In this document: piece after piece, positions 33,655 through 48,000 of the stretch | Layout: the number at the start of each line of letters is the position of its first letter | Position numbering within the stretch: position 1 is the stretch's first letter | Origin: Platynereis dumerilii | Lineage: Eukaryota; Annelida; Polychaeta; Phyllodocida; Nereididae | Direction: 5' to 3' | DNA: 64,000 nt | NCBI GenBank assembly: GCA_026936325.1 | Contig: JAPTHN010000153.1 | Location: 558,001 to 622,000 of the forward strand | Notes under the pieces: generated by a model | Seen by the model: only the letters and a program-made list of their open reading frames with translations | Database searches by the model: none | What the model was told of the DNA's origin: nothing | Translations under genes and position numbers: made by a program

Positions 33655-35932
33655 AGTATCAGATTCAGATTCGTTTATTTACCTTTCAGTGTTGCAGTAC
33701 AAACCATGCATAAACAAATTCAACTTTGTCAGGTCGGAGACCCCAAAAAGGCCTAATTGGCCGCTGACTTAGGGCCACCATAAAGAAAAAAAATGATTGA
33801 GAGGCAGAGTGGGAGACAGCAAAGGAAATTTAAAAAAGGAGTCATGAATGACAGCAGATATATATAATTATGAAAAAGAAAAAAAAGAAAAGTTGCCTGT
33901 AAACAAAAGTAATTAAATCAGTCGGCTTGTGTCAGTCATTCAGTAGTATCAGTCCGTTTGAAAAGTCACATAACTGTTTTGTGAACAAAGTTACTCAACG
34001 TCATCTGTCTGTCTGTCAAGTAAATTATAAAGCAAAACAATTAATAAATGACAAAAATATAAGATAAAATAGTAATAATAACTTATAGTCTGTTGCATAT
34101 GTAACAGTGTTCAATGCTGCAAATTGGATCATAACCGTCAATCATAGCATTTTTCACATAGTTTTTAAAACCAAGAAGGCTGTGAGTATCTATCTTGTCC
34201 CTGAAAGGTGGCTTCATATTATTAAAAGTAACAGCTACAGTAGCGGACAAAAGTTTAGGCCACATCAATTTTTTGGCAATATTAGGGAAAATAGGTACTC
34301 AGCTGAAAAATTTCTGCATGGATTTTCTTGCCTATGTGTCAGGGAAGTTCTACAAGAGAGAAAAATTGATCTATTTTTAGCACTTCCTTGAGTATGTGTG
34401 ATAAACCAAAATTTCAGGTGGTCTAAACTTACGTCTGATGCTTGCTTACATCCACAAAGGCCCTTAATGGCACTGTGCATTAGTGGAAAGGTGGCTAAAT
34501 TATTCAATGTTAATTTAGACAAGTTATTCGAACATGTTTCATGTGATTTAAAGGCAATTAGTCATGAAGCAGTAAAAAACACAATTTTAAATAATTTTTA
34601 AAAATTTCAACTTAGGAGGTAATAATGGTGATTCAATAAGCCAAAATTGTTAATAAACAAAAGGTCAACTAAAAACAACTAAGAAAATATGTGTCTGACA
34701 CATTTTCATCCTTCTAATGGAGTATGAATACACTTGATACCCGGTCATACTGCAAAAATTGTGTTTTTGCCTGGTTTTGTCTAAGAGACTCTTATTTGAA
34801 GCATCATAAAACAGTGAAAGGAGAGTTTTCATTCACCTGAGTATGTGTCCTGATAAAATCAACAAACTTTTGTTCATTTCCCACAGTACAGACAAAATTA
34901 CAGACGCCACTCTGGAAAGTGTACTGAAACGTAATGTTAATGAATGGCCCAGTTTTACGCCTTCAATAAAAGTGGCTGTAGTTTCATTATAAGTAAAGGG
35001 AACAAACAAAAGTTGTTTGATTTTATCAGGACACATACTCAGGTGAATGAAAACTCTCCTTTCACTGTTTTATGATGCTTCAAATAGGAGTCTCTTAGAC
35101 AAAACCAGGCAGAAACACAATTTTTGCAGGATGACTGGGTGTCAAGTGTATTCATACTCCATTAGAAGGATGAAAATGTGTCAGACACATATTTTCTTAG
35201 TTGTTTTTAGTTGACCTTTTATTTATCAACAATTTTGGCTCATCTAATCACCATTACTACCTTCTTAGTGGAAATTTAAAAAAATTATTAAAAAATGTGT
35301 TTTTTCCTGTTTCATGACTAACTGCCTTTCAATCACATGAAACATGTTTGAATAACTTGTCTAAAATAACATTGAAAAATTTAGCCACCTTTCCGCTAAT
35401 GCACAATGCCATTAAGGGCCTTTGTGGATGTAAGCAAGCATCAGACGTAAGTTTAGACCACCTGAAATTTTGGTTTATCACACATACTCAGGGAAGTGCT
35501 AAAAATAGATCAAGTTTTCTCTCTTGTAGAACTCCCCTGATACATAGGCATGAAAATCCATGCAGAAATTTTTCAACTGAGCGCCTATTTTCCCTAATAT
35601 TGCCAAAAAATTGACGTGGCCTAAACTTTTGTCCGCTACTGTACTTTAAATCTTATTCCTTGTTTTATAAACTCATGTCGTATCCTTGGTATGTAATAAT
35701 CATTCATTCTCCTGTTATAATGGTCATGAATTTCATTTCTTTTCATAAAAATGCCTGAACTTAGAAAATATTTTGGTAGTTGCTTATTTTCTAGCTTAAA
35801 ACAAAATTTTAAACAATGCAGTGCACAGATGTCTCGGCATTTTAAGGTCCTTAGATTTTTAAAGATAATGCTGGTGTGTGCATTATATCTACTATTGGTC
35901 ACAGCTCTCAAAGCCTTTTTCTGCAACATGCA
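33655..35932 (-). mobile_element. LINE 3'-end fragment split by a fold-back element (copy 1)
   Basis: On the minus strand 35929-35644 encodes a LINE reverse transcriptase tail (LQKKALRAVTNSRYNAHTS..IFKNLRTLK...LPKYF). Past the fold-back element it resumes with DKIDTHSLLGFKNYVKN...CYICN and a stop near 34083. The 3' end shows tandem ATCTGA units (complement of 33655-33672). The copy is strongly 5'-truncated. The equivalent in copy 2 is about 45585-47861, where a 1-base A-run difference changes the frame just upstream. Confidence 0.8.
34238..35641. mobile_element. 1.4-kb Tc1-like fold-back element with ~640-bp arms (copy 1)
   Basis: Ends CAGTAGCGGACAAAAGTTTA between TA dinucleotides (34236-34237, 35642-35643). 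The terminal inverted repeats extend to about 34880 and from about 35000, so arms of ~640 bp surround a ~120-bp loop. The arms differ by scattered substitutions. CAGT termini, TA target and 'GGACAAAAGTTTA' are typical of Tc1/mariner ends. No transposase is present. It splits the LINE tail. Confidence 0.88.
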
Positions 35933-36410
35933 GGGGCGACACCTTGAGATAAAAGATTGAAATGGAAATGAAAAAATTGGAGGAGAATGATGATGCTCGG
36001 CCAGAAATTACTAAAAAGCATACTGGTAAAAGATTATAAATTTGAGGAACAAAACCCATATAAGGTTCTTGTAGGAAAGCTGCTTGCAAGTTTTTCTATC
36101 TGAGCAGTGAGTAATTTCGCTGGAGTACTTAGCGTAAAACATCCATGAATTTATAGTAGGATGCATTCGATATAATTCTAATCATAACTGTAGGTCTTTA
36201 ATAAAAAAAATTTAATTTCCAAAATTTCAGCAACTTCGTGAAGGGGCCGGAAAGATTTATGCTGCGGACATAAAGGATGCGAACGACTCCTGGAAAAGTG
36301 ATGGAAATGAGTCAGTCATAATGGCAATGCTAAGAGGTAATAACTTATAAGGTTATATATATATATAAATATATATATATATGTATTGTAACTGACTGAT
36401 GAGCTTAATT

Positions 36411-39400
36411 CAATTCTATTTCGTTTCGTTTACCGAAACGGGATTTCATGAGATATGCTTCGCGCATGCGCAGTCAGTTGCTACTCGCTTGTGCAGCAGA
36501 CAAGACGTGTTTCTTTTGGATCGATTAAAACGCGTTTTTACCATGGATTTTTGTAGACAAAACGGTTCGTTTTGACCGTGGATATTGTTTAGGACATGGA
36601 CGGACACTCTGACAGGGAGTTGAGCCGATTCCGAGGGAATCGTGCCCGGGAATTGCTCGGAAAACGTCCAGCGCCCAGCGAGTCTGAGCGGGAAAAAGCT
36701 GTCTGGCCATTTCTTACCTGAATTCGAGAAATTCAGTAATTTCTGTTCCGCATTCTGGTTCGGAATGTGACAGAATGTGTGTCGGGATGCGGACGATTGA
36801 TTTGATTGGAATGTTTCATTGATTTTACTTTTTCAATGGTTTGGATTTTATCCAGACGAACATCGTCTGCCAGTCAAAATGGCGGCAATCTGTTGACGAA
36901 GCGGCGTGGCTGCTTCTCTCGTTCGCTTTCCTTTCGTAGTTTTTGTGAAATCACAGATTAATGATTATTGCATATCACGATGTGATACTGCAGATTGAAT
37001 GTGAAAGAGTCCTGTGTTTTCGGATGATGTTTCAACAATCAGGACTTGTGACTTGTTCACACTAGATCTGTCAAAAGTTACGTGTATTCAGGCACTGGGT
37101 GTTCGCCGAGCGAACTTTGGAAAAAGTGACAAGGCCTTGATTTTTTAGGCATTGGGTTTTGGCGATTTTTTGGCGACAAATGGACAACATGTCTTGTCTC
37201 GGGAATTTTCGGTTTCTTTCGTTTCCCGTGAAATTCTGAATTTCAGCAGTGAATCTGTGATACTGATGCTGTGATAGGCCTAGGCCTAGCCTTAAGTCGC
37301 CAGTGTGTATTATGATGTGTAATCCTGAACCAGTAAAAGAGTTCCTTTACATCTGAGGCCACTTTGTGGCTTTGCCAAGCTGGGACTTGTGAATGAGACA
37401 TGGTTTTTTTTGGGACAGTTGACAGCTGTCAAAAATGTTTACTCAGGTTGATGTTAAGGCCTGAACTGAGTGCGGTTGCTTTTTATTATTAAGCATTTTT
37501 TGTCATGCCCTACGGCTCGGGCATTCTGTTACAAAGTTATTTAACAAGGGACCGGAGTCTCGGATTAACTCTCGGATTGACCCTACCAGTTAGCTGGATT
37601 TGGATAATTTCCTTTTTGGATAAGTGCCCTCTGATTGGTGAACATTGTGAATGATATTTTGTATGGTACTACCAAGTTGGTGTTACTGATTGCATACACT
37701 GAGGCAAATTTCTTGTGATAATTTGGACCAGTGCCTGTGGATCTGGGAATTGATCTTCGAAGTTACAGAGCATGGTTTTTGTGTCCCAGGTAATGACGCT
37801 GCCTCAGCGCTGTTTCCGTTTGGAGAATGCAGGGAAGTACTGGCTGTTGGCCAGAAAATTCATGTCACTTTCCGTGATACGTGTGACCCAATTTACTGGG
37901 ATTTTCGTGAATGTGAGATTGATTTTTGGCAAAACACCTGCAGGAACGCTAACAGGTTGCCTATTTATAGGCCTAAAATGAACATGATTAATGTGAATTG
38001 TCTTGGGCAGTTGGCTGAACATTAGCCGCAACAGGCTATTGCACTTCATGGTACTTGGCACTGTGTGTCTGTTGAGAGCCATTTGGACAGGTCCATTGGT
38101 GGACAAGGAAAGGTACATAACCAGTTTAAAGGCACAGTAACGGCTCTCGATTGGAATATCTGCTTGGGATGCATTCCTTTTCACAGGAACTGGGGCGATA
38201 TCAATGTTGTCTTATAAAATTCTTTGATTGACTAGATTGGTGTTCATAATTGTGGTCAATTATCAGACAAAAGGACATCGAGTGATGAGATAAAGCTATT
38301 TGTAATAGCTGAAATGGTCACACTATTTTCCTGGCCTTTGCAACAATTTATTGGATTGAATCTTTATATAAGTGTCTAATCGTTTCATTCGAAACTTTTC
38401 TTGTATGGCATTTCATGGATGGAGTCTCGTGGAGATTGCACATTTTGAGAATATAAATTTGCAGTGCATCACCTAGGTTTCTGCTCCCAAAGGCTAGGGA
38501 GCCTAAGAAAATAGGCCATGAGCCAGAGCTAAGATTTTGAGGTAGCACATGTTACATCACTGATTTGTCTGATCACTACTCATGTTGAAAACTTATGGCG
38601 AGATGAGTCGAAGTTGGGACATCTTTTTCCCCAGTGAATTGGTCATGAATGAGATGTTGGATTTGAGCCTCGAAAATAAGGACAAACATTACTTATATGA
38701 AATTGATGCACTATGCATGGTATTATTATAAGTACTATTATAATTTGGTCTTTGTTTACCCAAATGTGCAAAGTTTCTTTGACACATATTTAGGCCTACG
38801 CCTAATAGCCTTAATGGTTCTGTCGAATGAGAGGTATAACTGTTGAGAAGTGTTCCGTGTTGTGGTTTGAGTCTTGACACCAAGATGGTCTTGGGGGCCA
38901 ATTTATTTAACGGTTTGACTGTGTTTGTTATTAGTTTATACTTAACTGAACATGATGAAATGAGATGGTCTTCGGGATAATCCAAGCAACAGTTATATTG
39001 TTGCAAATCAATAATACAATCTGTGAATCTTGAGTTGTCTGGATTTATTTTAATGCGAATTGCTTCAGGGAGCAATGTTAACATAACTTCGGCAACATTG
39101 CTGACATGTGAAAGAGAGTTACCTTGCATTTGGAGGATATTGAGGACTTCGGGACTTTTCCCTTATATAATCCTGTTATGGATCGCATGCCTACAATTAG
39201 ATGTGGTGAATTGGCAGTGCATGGTATTAATAACTGTTTTAATGTGACAGTTTCATTGATGAAAGCCCATTTATGTATTCATATTCCCAATGCTTCATGG
39301 ACCTGATCCAGGTTGTTCTATTGATGATATGAGGATAGAATGGATGTTGTATAAAAGCAGCATTCTGAATATAAGCTAGTTTGGACATTTCTTTGGTTAC

Positions 39401-40794
39401 TCATGACCCTTCGCAGGCCCTCTTTTTCCGTTGCTTCTCATGTGGAAGTAATATATAATTTGAAGAAAAAAGGGGGGGATGGATCTGAGTGATGCTTCCC
39501 CAGAGAAGATGCACTAGCTGGCCGGTGAATGATGAACTATTTGAGTTCTCTATTTGATTTTGGGCTAAAAGACGATTTGGCTTAAAGTTATCTTTGAGAG
39601 AATGTGAATTGACATCTGAGTCATAAGTCTCTAAGTGAATACATGTGGCTATTTGGTGTGGCATGGGTGCACTTCTGTGCAAGGCTTCCCTACCTGTTGT
39701 GAGGCTGTGTGCCGAACCTGTACTGGTAAAAATACTCCAGGATTAGCCAAAATGCCATGACTAACCACCCAGGAAGTGTGAAGGCTGAGCAAGAAGAATT
39801 TGTATATTATGCTTTGCCTGTTCCTGGGAACCAATAAAAAGCTTGCAAAGGTGTAGAGTTTCTCTGAGAGATACAGAAAATTTTTCGAGTCTTGAAGAAA
39901 GTGACACAATGTCACATAAGGACAATGGAGCTTATGACAAAGCATGATTGTTAGACCATTGTCTAAAACATTTTTAGAAAGTCAAAAATCTTTGATTCTG
40001 GGCTCAAAGCACAACTATTACTAGATGCTCTTGGGTAATTTCCCAATTTGTTGGTATGGCTTGCTTTGCTATGTGATACTTTAGGGATTAGTTCTACGGA
40101 AGATTTTCATAATCTTTCACTGGTAAACAAGTTATGTCTCCCAATTATTGGTGTGGTTTGCCGATTACCTTGGCCTGATTTGACCCTCAAGCAGTTGATA
40201 AACATGCATTCTGAACATGCTGAAAGGGTTCAGTCATTGTTGCTGTCTGATCAGACATTTATGGAAAGATTAAGGCCAGAGACGGGCCTAATTAAGTTTG
40301 GGTCATTTTTGACATAGCGAGGTATCTCGCTCTGTCTTTCTAATCAGGTAAGAGAACATAAGGGAGTTGAGCCCAAAATGAAAAAACATGGATTCCGGCC
40401 AAATAACACTGTATCAACTGTGATTGTTCTAGCTGGAGAACTGGAAATTGCTTTTTAGACAATGCTTTTTCATATGGATAATTCTAAACTAGTAGAATTT
40501 CTGTATGAAGCTGAAACTTGGAAAAACTCTTGCAGACATGTCAAACTGGTTGCCTGCTGAAACAGATGCTCTTTTGTATTTTTGTTTTTCTCTCCCCAAA
40601 AAAAATGCAATTAACTTTATTTCCATACTCTTATTTCATACCACAAGGCAAAAAAGTAGTTTTGGGTTGATACATGATTCTACATTTATTTTTTAAATTT
40701 TACATTGTCCTCCTCAAACAGATGCTAAAAGTTTCTTGAACATTTTTGTGACAAAAACCCAGAACCCAATTACATTGTATCAATTGAAATTTCT
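36411..40794. mobile_element. Left part of the TIR element, cut by the duplication breakpoint (copy 1)
   Basis: Same sequence as 48340-52724. The tandem duplication ends inside the element, so this copy has the left inverted end but no right end. Confidence 0.55.
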
Positions 40795-41069
40795 CCAAGA
40801 AACTTTTCTTTGGCCATTTTCTATCAATGTGTTTACATTGGTTACAAGGAACAGGAAGTGAAATTCGCCCAGCCTTCTGGGAAAACTGAGGTGAGTGAAG
40901 TGGCTAAGATGTGGCTAAATAAGACGATGAGGCTCATGCCGTCAACGATACTTGACCTTATCTTGTAGAATAGCCATCATAGGATCTTCGACATGCGAAA
41001 TAAATGGTATCCAGATCGTTCCTGCTTCATTCAGCCAGAATTACATTTTGGTAACAAATTCTCCCATGC

Positions 41070-41173
41070 GAGATGGCGCCATGACGTCATAGCGCGGAAT
41101 TCCCTCCTCGCACGTGCTCAATGGCGCGAAGTGGGATCAACAGAAGTTGACAGACAGGAGTGTTTTGAAGCTG
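41070..41173 (+). promoter_or_regulatory. CpG-rich promoter-like segment and non-coding exon 1 of the small gene (copy 2)
   Basis: A short island of CpG in otherwise AT-rich DNA. It contains the palindrome TGACGTCA (CRE/ATF type), a GAGATGGCGCC motif resembling YY1 sites of housekeeping promoters, and a CACGTG E-box. It ends with a strong donor (GAAGCTG then GTAAGTG) after base 41173. ATGs inside it run into early stops, so this exon is probably 5' UTR. The copy-1 equivalent ends at 29242. Confidence 0.5.
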
Positions 41174-42051
41174 GTAAGTGCATTTTCGGACTTTTTTCAT
41201 CTGGTTTGAAGCTTAGAATAGTTTTATGAACATTTTTACATTGTATTGCATGCTACATGAGCGACCATACAGAACCTGTGTACAATTTTAGGCCATTTGC
41301 CAGACTGACGTTTTTTGACAGTTGTTGACACAGTAAATGACACTTGTCAATATTGAACAGTTGAATATCATTCACTCATTCTGGTAACTGAGTCAAACTG
41401 ACAGTCTGACACTGTATATACCCTGGTCAGGCTGGTCGGCCTGACCTCGTGTGTATTGACAAATAATAGACTAGCTGCCAGTCACACAACTGAACATGAT
41501 GAAGTGGGGGGGGGGGCAGACTTCCTGATAAAGGGGGGCACCCTGGCACTACAAGACAAACATCTTCATTTAAATTGCACTGATGAATTTACAGACAATC
41601 ACACATGAACAGTGGTGACACTGGTCACAAACTAATCATGTAAGGCACTATGAAAAGTAAATGGTTCCATTTTGGCCGCTGCAACACCTTGTGGCGTTTT
41701 TTGTGTCTATTTCCTCTCGGCTTCCTGCCAGAATAACCCCCTCTGGTTGGTCAATAGACAGGAAGTATGGCATATTGCCGTGTTACCGATGTTGGTCACA
41801 ATTTTCAATACCACCAAAAAATCTGGAAAAAAATTTACAGTTTGTCACATCATAGCAGGAGACAATTTTTCACACTAGGGACGCTGTAGTCAAGTTGTGA
41901 CGTCATCTCTTGTGACATCATAGCATTGCAATGGTTTGCTATATTGTAGCGTCACGAAACCTAGTCAGACGAAACCTAGTCAGACGTAAACAAATCGACT
42001 GCAATTTAAATCTAAAGGGAGCAAAGAAAATCTTGTCAAATCATTCTGGAA

Positions 42052-45000
42052 ATGTACTACGATTATTCCAAAACTGCTACCATTGAGGTGAGTGTTTGAA
42101 TTTTGCCTGTACATGGCCTGTAGGCTGAGATAACTGACCAAACGTTTGTCCTCTGCTTTACATGACAGAGAGAAAAATTTTGATACCAGTCACTACCATG
42201 ACCAATTTCGGGGTGATCAGTCAAAACGCCTACTGACAAAAACGCCTACTGACAAAAACGCCTACAGTTTTTTTTTACATTATCAAAAACGCCTACCTAG
42301 AGCCCGGAACCGCCGTGAAATTTAGCTGTCGCCAGCCACAAAACCATTTAGTCAAAGTTAGCTGCATCTAGTCAAATTTCGGAAAGTACTATTATCGCTC
42401 ATTTATTTTCTTAGTGTAAGGGACCCCCCCCCCCCCCACACTTACGAAGCCCCATACTAATACGCACATTTTACTGTTAAACATGTGCCCTTGAACGATC
42501 ATGCACACAGATGACATTTTTGTTTCGATAAAATTTCCTTAACCCCCCTTGGACATGTTGTCAAAAATTATTATCCCCAGGGCCCACCAGCTCCTCCTTT
42601 GTGTCTCGTCATAAATTTGTCAGCTGGAAATGCTCTGCATGATTTGACATAAATTTTCTACACATTGAATTGAATTTATTTTTGAAAATTTTACACACAT
42701 ATGTATAGATTTCATGACAATTATAATGGCTGGAAAAGGTAGGGAATTTGGGCATATCATTGCCTGGAAATTTCAAAATGTCACTGAAAATGTTTGAAGA
42801 AAGGTCCAAATGTTTAACTTGGGAAGTAGCTCAATTCATGACTGCTTGTGGGAAATGTTGCCAAGCTTCGAGCAAAATTGCTGGAAATTCACATTTTACC
42901 GCACGATTTTGGATTACTTGTTTATGATGTTTTTCTTATCTTCAAAATTCATATACTCCCTCTAAAAACATGTACAAAATGAAATGTAGTACCCTGCCCC
43001 CTTGAAACACATGGAAAACGTTAGTACCCCCTCAGGCAAAACTCCCAATCCCCAAGATGTACATTCTGAATGGTCCCTAAGGAGTTTTTGAGTTGATTTT
43101 CATGACTCTAAAGGAGTTGATGGTCTGTTCACTCTGACTGACAAGTCAGTCTGCTGTAGAAGCAGGCGAGCGAGCGAGGCTGCAGACTGATGAAATGGGA
43201 GACTTCAATGCATCAAGGGTAACCATTAGATAGTGAGTAAACAATGGTGATATCATCAAATGTGTCATTGTTGCGGTTGTGACATCAACATTGTGACAAT
43301 GGTGACGTCACAGTGCCTCTCTAGTACAGTAGCGCCACCACCAACCACTGAGAAGTCTCCCATTCACATCGAATTGGGTGTCGAATTGGGATCTAGGTCA
43401 CTGGGACTGCTGCCCCTAAAGTCCGCACTGCTGCCTGTCAGGTCCGCGCCCAGCAGAACTCAGCAAGAATAAGATGGGCAGCTTCAAAAATGCATGTGAG
43501 CGAGGACCTGATTGGCAGCACTCCAAGTGAAATGTTGTAGCCTGCTCGCTGACGCTCGCAACTGATTTAGCAGGCTACTGTAGCCTGCTGTTCACTTGCT
43601 ACCTGATAGCTAAGCCTTGAATTTTTCTGCTTGTCTGTGTCTTTTGCAATAAGGTCTTTTTGCAATAAAACGAGCCCAGTGAATCACCAAGACAGAACCT
43701 ATTGGAGTCAGTTTGGATCTGGAGAGAAATAAGTAAAGGCCCAACACTTTTGATTCATTTGATATTTTAGTTTATTAACATGTTTTTATGGATAGTGGGA
43801 ACTAGCAATAAAAAACCGAATTTTCTGTATATTTTCTAAAATGGGATGCTGGATTTCTTGTTTGGTATTTCAGGAAACAGACGCATTTACATTGTACAAT
43901 TTTGAAATATAATTATAATCTAACAAGTCTTTAAAAAAATTATTTTCAAAATTTCAGGCGCTTTGTGCAGGAGATGGAAAGATTTACGCAGATGTAAGGG
44001 ATGCAAATGAGTTGAAGAAAGCGTCAAACCCTTTCCCCAGTTGCTGCCTTTGAAGATTGTTCCACAAAGGAGTGATCATTAGTTTGGAATGCTGAAAGGT
44101 AATATGGTGTTACATGACAACATGTATATTTGTTTGTTGTTGATTTGATGGCACAGGTCTCTATATATAATTTAATTATATTGATAATGAGCAAATTTTG
44201 AAAAAAAAATCAATGCAATTAACATTACCCAATATTTCATTTGTGTATTTAATAGGAGGAATGTCAATTTTGATCATCCATTTCAGATTTTGAAATTCTA
44301 TTTTGATAATGCGTTTTTAATTTACCATATTATTTATGAGTACTCATTTTGTGCTGAAGATGAGCGATCAGGCTGGATATCAATGCCTAATAACCGGCGA
44401 TACCACCTGAGGGTTTCTGCCATCGAATTGAGAAAAGTCCTGATTTTTCGATGAACATTAAATAATTGAAATCCAATATTATTCAAATCTTGATTTGAAA
44501 TTTAAAATCAATATATATATATATAAGTATAATAATAGAGTAATTTAAATAAGGTCCATCAAAATTGCTCTCGTCCGGAACATTGTCAACAAAATAGCAG
44601 CTGAATGCTGAGGGTATGCTGCCAATCAGCCTGTATCTATTGTTCTCAGGATGAAGGCGCAGCTGCCCATGTGATTTGTACGTAGGCTACTCGAGCCGCT
44701 ATCATGTTATTATTAAAAATCCATTAATCATTTCAGGTCTAATGATGGCGATGTGTACTCGTTCTTCAGACCATAGAAGTTTTCACTCCGGATCAAGACC
44801 TTTTACAAGCGCGCTGTATCATGGACAGATCTGATGTACAAGCAGCATTGTGGTGAAGAGGGTTGCAATATATTCTAAAAACTTTGAAAATGTGGTAATT
44901 AATTGAAATTTCAAAAATGTACTGTTTTATTATTAGGACACACCAAGATGATTTTATAGATGACGGATTTGAAGGGGAAAAAATTGAGCAAGTGAACAAT

Positions 45001-48000
45001 TTTTGATTTATTTTTCCTAAATTTAATTTTTGCCAGGTTTTCAAATGCAGGCGAGCAAATGTTTTTTTTTTAATTCGCAGGAAGCCACATATTTTTGGTG
45101 AGCGAAAATTAGAAAAGATCTACATACAACTGCAGCTTCAGGAGTGTGAATGTTTTAACACAAACTTTGATATATTTCCCAGTGGTCCTACTTGACCAGT
45201 ATCTCTTGCCGGCCAAAATATTTGCGAAGAGTGCTTCCAAAATGATTACAATTCTTATTGAGTATCATTAATTGTTTGTTCAGGAAAATAAACTTATCTC
45301 TTATAAAAACAGTGAAGATATTGATTACAATCGTCATTGTTCAAACTTGTTCTTATGGTCAGTGTTGTCTGCAATAGCTGTATATTATTGACATATTTAT
45401 GAAGAAAAAAATTTCATGAAATTGGTTTAAAACCTGAATTTCCAGAATATTTCCTGAAATATGATGCTAGACTTTTTCTTTAGTGGTCGGGATGATGCAT
45501 TTACATTAGGCCTACTAGGCTACTAGCATAGTACCTGTGAAGCTGATAAAAAAGGATAAGAAATTACATTGTTACAGAAGCACCAGTATCAGATTCAGAT
45601 TCGTTTATTTACCTTTCAGTGTTGCAGTACAAACCATGCATAAACAAATTCAACTTTGTCAGGTCGGAGACCCCAAAAAGGCCTAATTGGCCGCTGACTT
45701 AGGGCCACCATAAAGAAAAAAAATGATTGAGAGGCAGAGTGGGAGACAGCAAAGGAAATTTAAAAAAGGAGTCATGAATGACAGCAGATATATATAATTA
45801 TGAAAAAGAAAAAAAAGAAAAGTTGCCTGTAAACAAAAGTAATTAAATCAGTCGGCTTGTGTCAGTCATTCAGTAGTATCAGTCCGTTTGAAAAGTCACA
45901 TAACTGTTTTGTGAACAAAGTTACTCAACGTCATCTGTCTGTCTGTCAAGTAAATTATAAAGCAAAACAATTAATAAATGACAAAAATATAAGATAAAAT
46001 AGTAATAATAACTTATAGTCTGTTGCATATGTAACAGTGTTCAATGCTGCAAATTGGATCATAACCGTCAATCATAGCATTTTTCACATAGTTTTTAAAA
46101 CCAAGAAGGCTGTGAGTATCTATCTTGTCCCTGAAAGGTGGCTTCATATTATTAAAAGTAACAGCTACAGTAGCGGACAAAAGTTTAGGCCACATCAATT
46201 TTTTGGCAATATTAGGGAAAATAGGTACTCAGCTGAAAAATTTCTGCATGGATTTTCTTGCCTATGTGTCAGGGAAGTTCTACAAGAGAGAAAAATTGAT
46301 CTATTTTTAGCACTTCCTTGAGTATGTGTGATAAACCAAAATTTCAGGTGGTCTAAACTTACGTCTGATGCTTGCTTACATCCACAAAGGCCCTTAATGG
46401 CACTGTGCATTAGTGGAAAGGTGGCTAAATTATTCAATGTTAATTTAGACAAGTTATTCGAACATGTTTCATGTGATTTAAAGGCAATTAGTCATGAAGC
46501 AGTAAAAAACACAATTTTAAATAATTTTTAAAAATTTCAACTTAGGAGGTAATAATGGTGATTCAATAAGCCAAAATTGTTAATAAACAAAAGGTCAACT
46601 AAAAACAACTAAGAAAATATGTGTCTGACACATTTTCATCCTTCTAATGGAGTATGAATACACTTGATACCCGGTCATACTGCAAAAATTGTGTTTTTGC
46701 CTGGTTTTGTCTAAGAGACTCTTATTTGAAGCATCATAAAACAGTGAAAGGAGAGTTTTCATTCACCTGAGTATGTGTCCTGATAAAATCAACAAACTTT
46801 TGTTCATTTCCCACAGTACAGACAAAATTACAGACGCCACTCTGGAAAGTGTACTGAAACGTAATGTTAATGAATGGCCCAGTTTTACGCCTTCAATAAA
46901 AGTGGCTGTAGTTTCATTATAAGTAAAGGGAACAAACAAAAGTTGTTTGATTTTATCAGGACACATACTCAGGTGAATGAAAACTCTCCTTTCACTGTTT
47001 TATGATGCTTCAAATAGGAGTCTCTTAGACAAAACCAGGCAGAAACACAATTTTTGCAGGATGACTGGGTGTCAAGTGTATTCATACTCCATTAGAAGGA
47101 TGAAAATGTGTCAGACACATATTTTCTTAGTTGTTTTTAGTTGACCTTTTATTTATCAACAATTTTGGCTCATCTAATCACCATTACTACCTTCTTAGTG
47201 GAAATTTAAAAAAATTATTAAAAAATGTGTTTTTTCCTGTTTCATGACTAACTGCCTTTCAATCACATGAAACATGTTTGAATAACTTGTCTAAAATAAC
47301 ATTGAAAAATTTAGCCACCTTTCCGCTAATGCACAATGCCATTAAGGGCCTTTGTGGATGTAAGCAAGCATCAGACGTAAGTTTAGACCACCTGAAATTT
47401 TGGTTTATCACACATACTCAGGGAAGTGCTAAAAATAGATCAAGTTTTCTCTCTTGTAGAACTCCCCTGATACATAGGCATGAAAATCCATGCAGAAATT
47501 TTTCAACTGAGCGCCTATTTTCCCTAATATTGCCAAAAAATTGACGTGGCCTAAACTTTTGTCCGCTACTGTACTTTAAATCTTATTCCTTGTTTTATAA
47601 ACTCATGTCGTATCCTTGGTATGTAATAATCATTCATTCTCCTGTTATAATGGTCATGAATTTCATTTCTTTTCATAAAAATGCCTGAACTTAGAAAATA
47701 TTTTGGTAGTTGCTTATTTTCTAGCTTAAAACAAAATTTTAAACAATGCAGTGCACAGATGTCTCGGCATTTTAAGGTCCTTAGATTTTTAAAGATAATG
47801 CTGGTGTGTGCATTATATCTACTATTGGTCACAGCTCTCAAGCCTTTTTCTGCAACATGCAGGGGCGACACCTTGAGATAAAAGATTGAAATGGAAATGA
47901 AAAAATTGGAGGAGAATGATGATGCTCGGCCAGAAATTACTAAAAAGCATACTGGTAAAAGATTATAAATTTGAGGAACAAAACCCATATAAGGTTCTTG

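Larger units (their letters stand above)
29130..36336 (+). pseudogene. Duplicated 5' part of the small gene (copy 1)
   Basis: Copy 1 holds the promoter-like segment and exon 1 (donor at 29243), first coding exon (30120-30155), exon A (32028-32168) and exon B (36231-36336). It lacks its own last exon, because the duplicated unit ends inside the downstream intron. It could only give a full message by splicing across the second copy, or act as an alternative promoter about 12 kb upstream. Confidence 0.45.
28859..40794. repeat. Tandem duplication, ~11.93-kb unit, copy 1
   Basis: Base 28861 corresponds to 40792, an offset of 11,931. The unit begins right after a T run and ends within the 5.87-kb TIR element. 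The three edges (28859-28863, 40790-40794, 52720-52724) share TTTCT, a 5-bp microhomology at the breakpoint. In the stretches compared the copies differ only in homopolymer lengths (a G run near 29605, a C run near 30490, an A run near 35910, a C run near 38514). Confidence 0.96.

Noticed and set aside
34195-34601. Open frames in the fold-back element as transposase remnants
   Set aside because: The same sequence is read on both strands because the element is palindromic. No DDE or helix-turn-helix motif is present.
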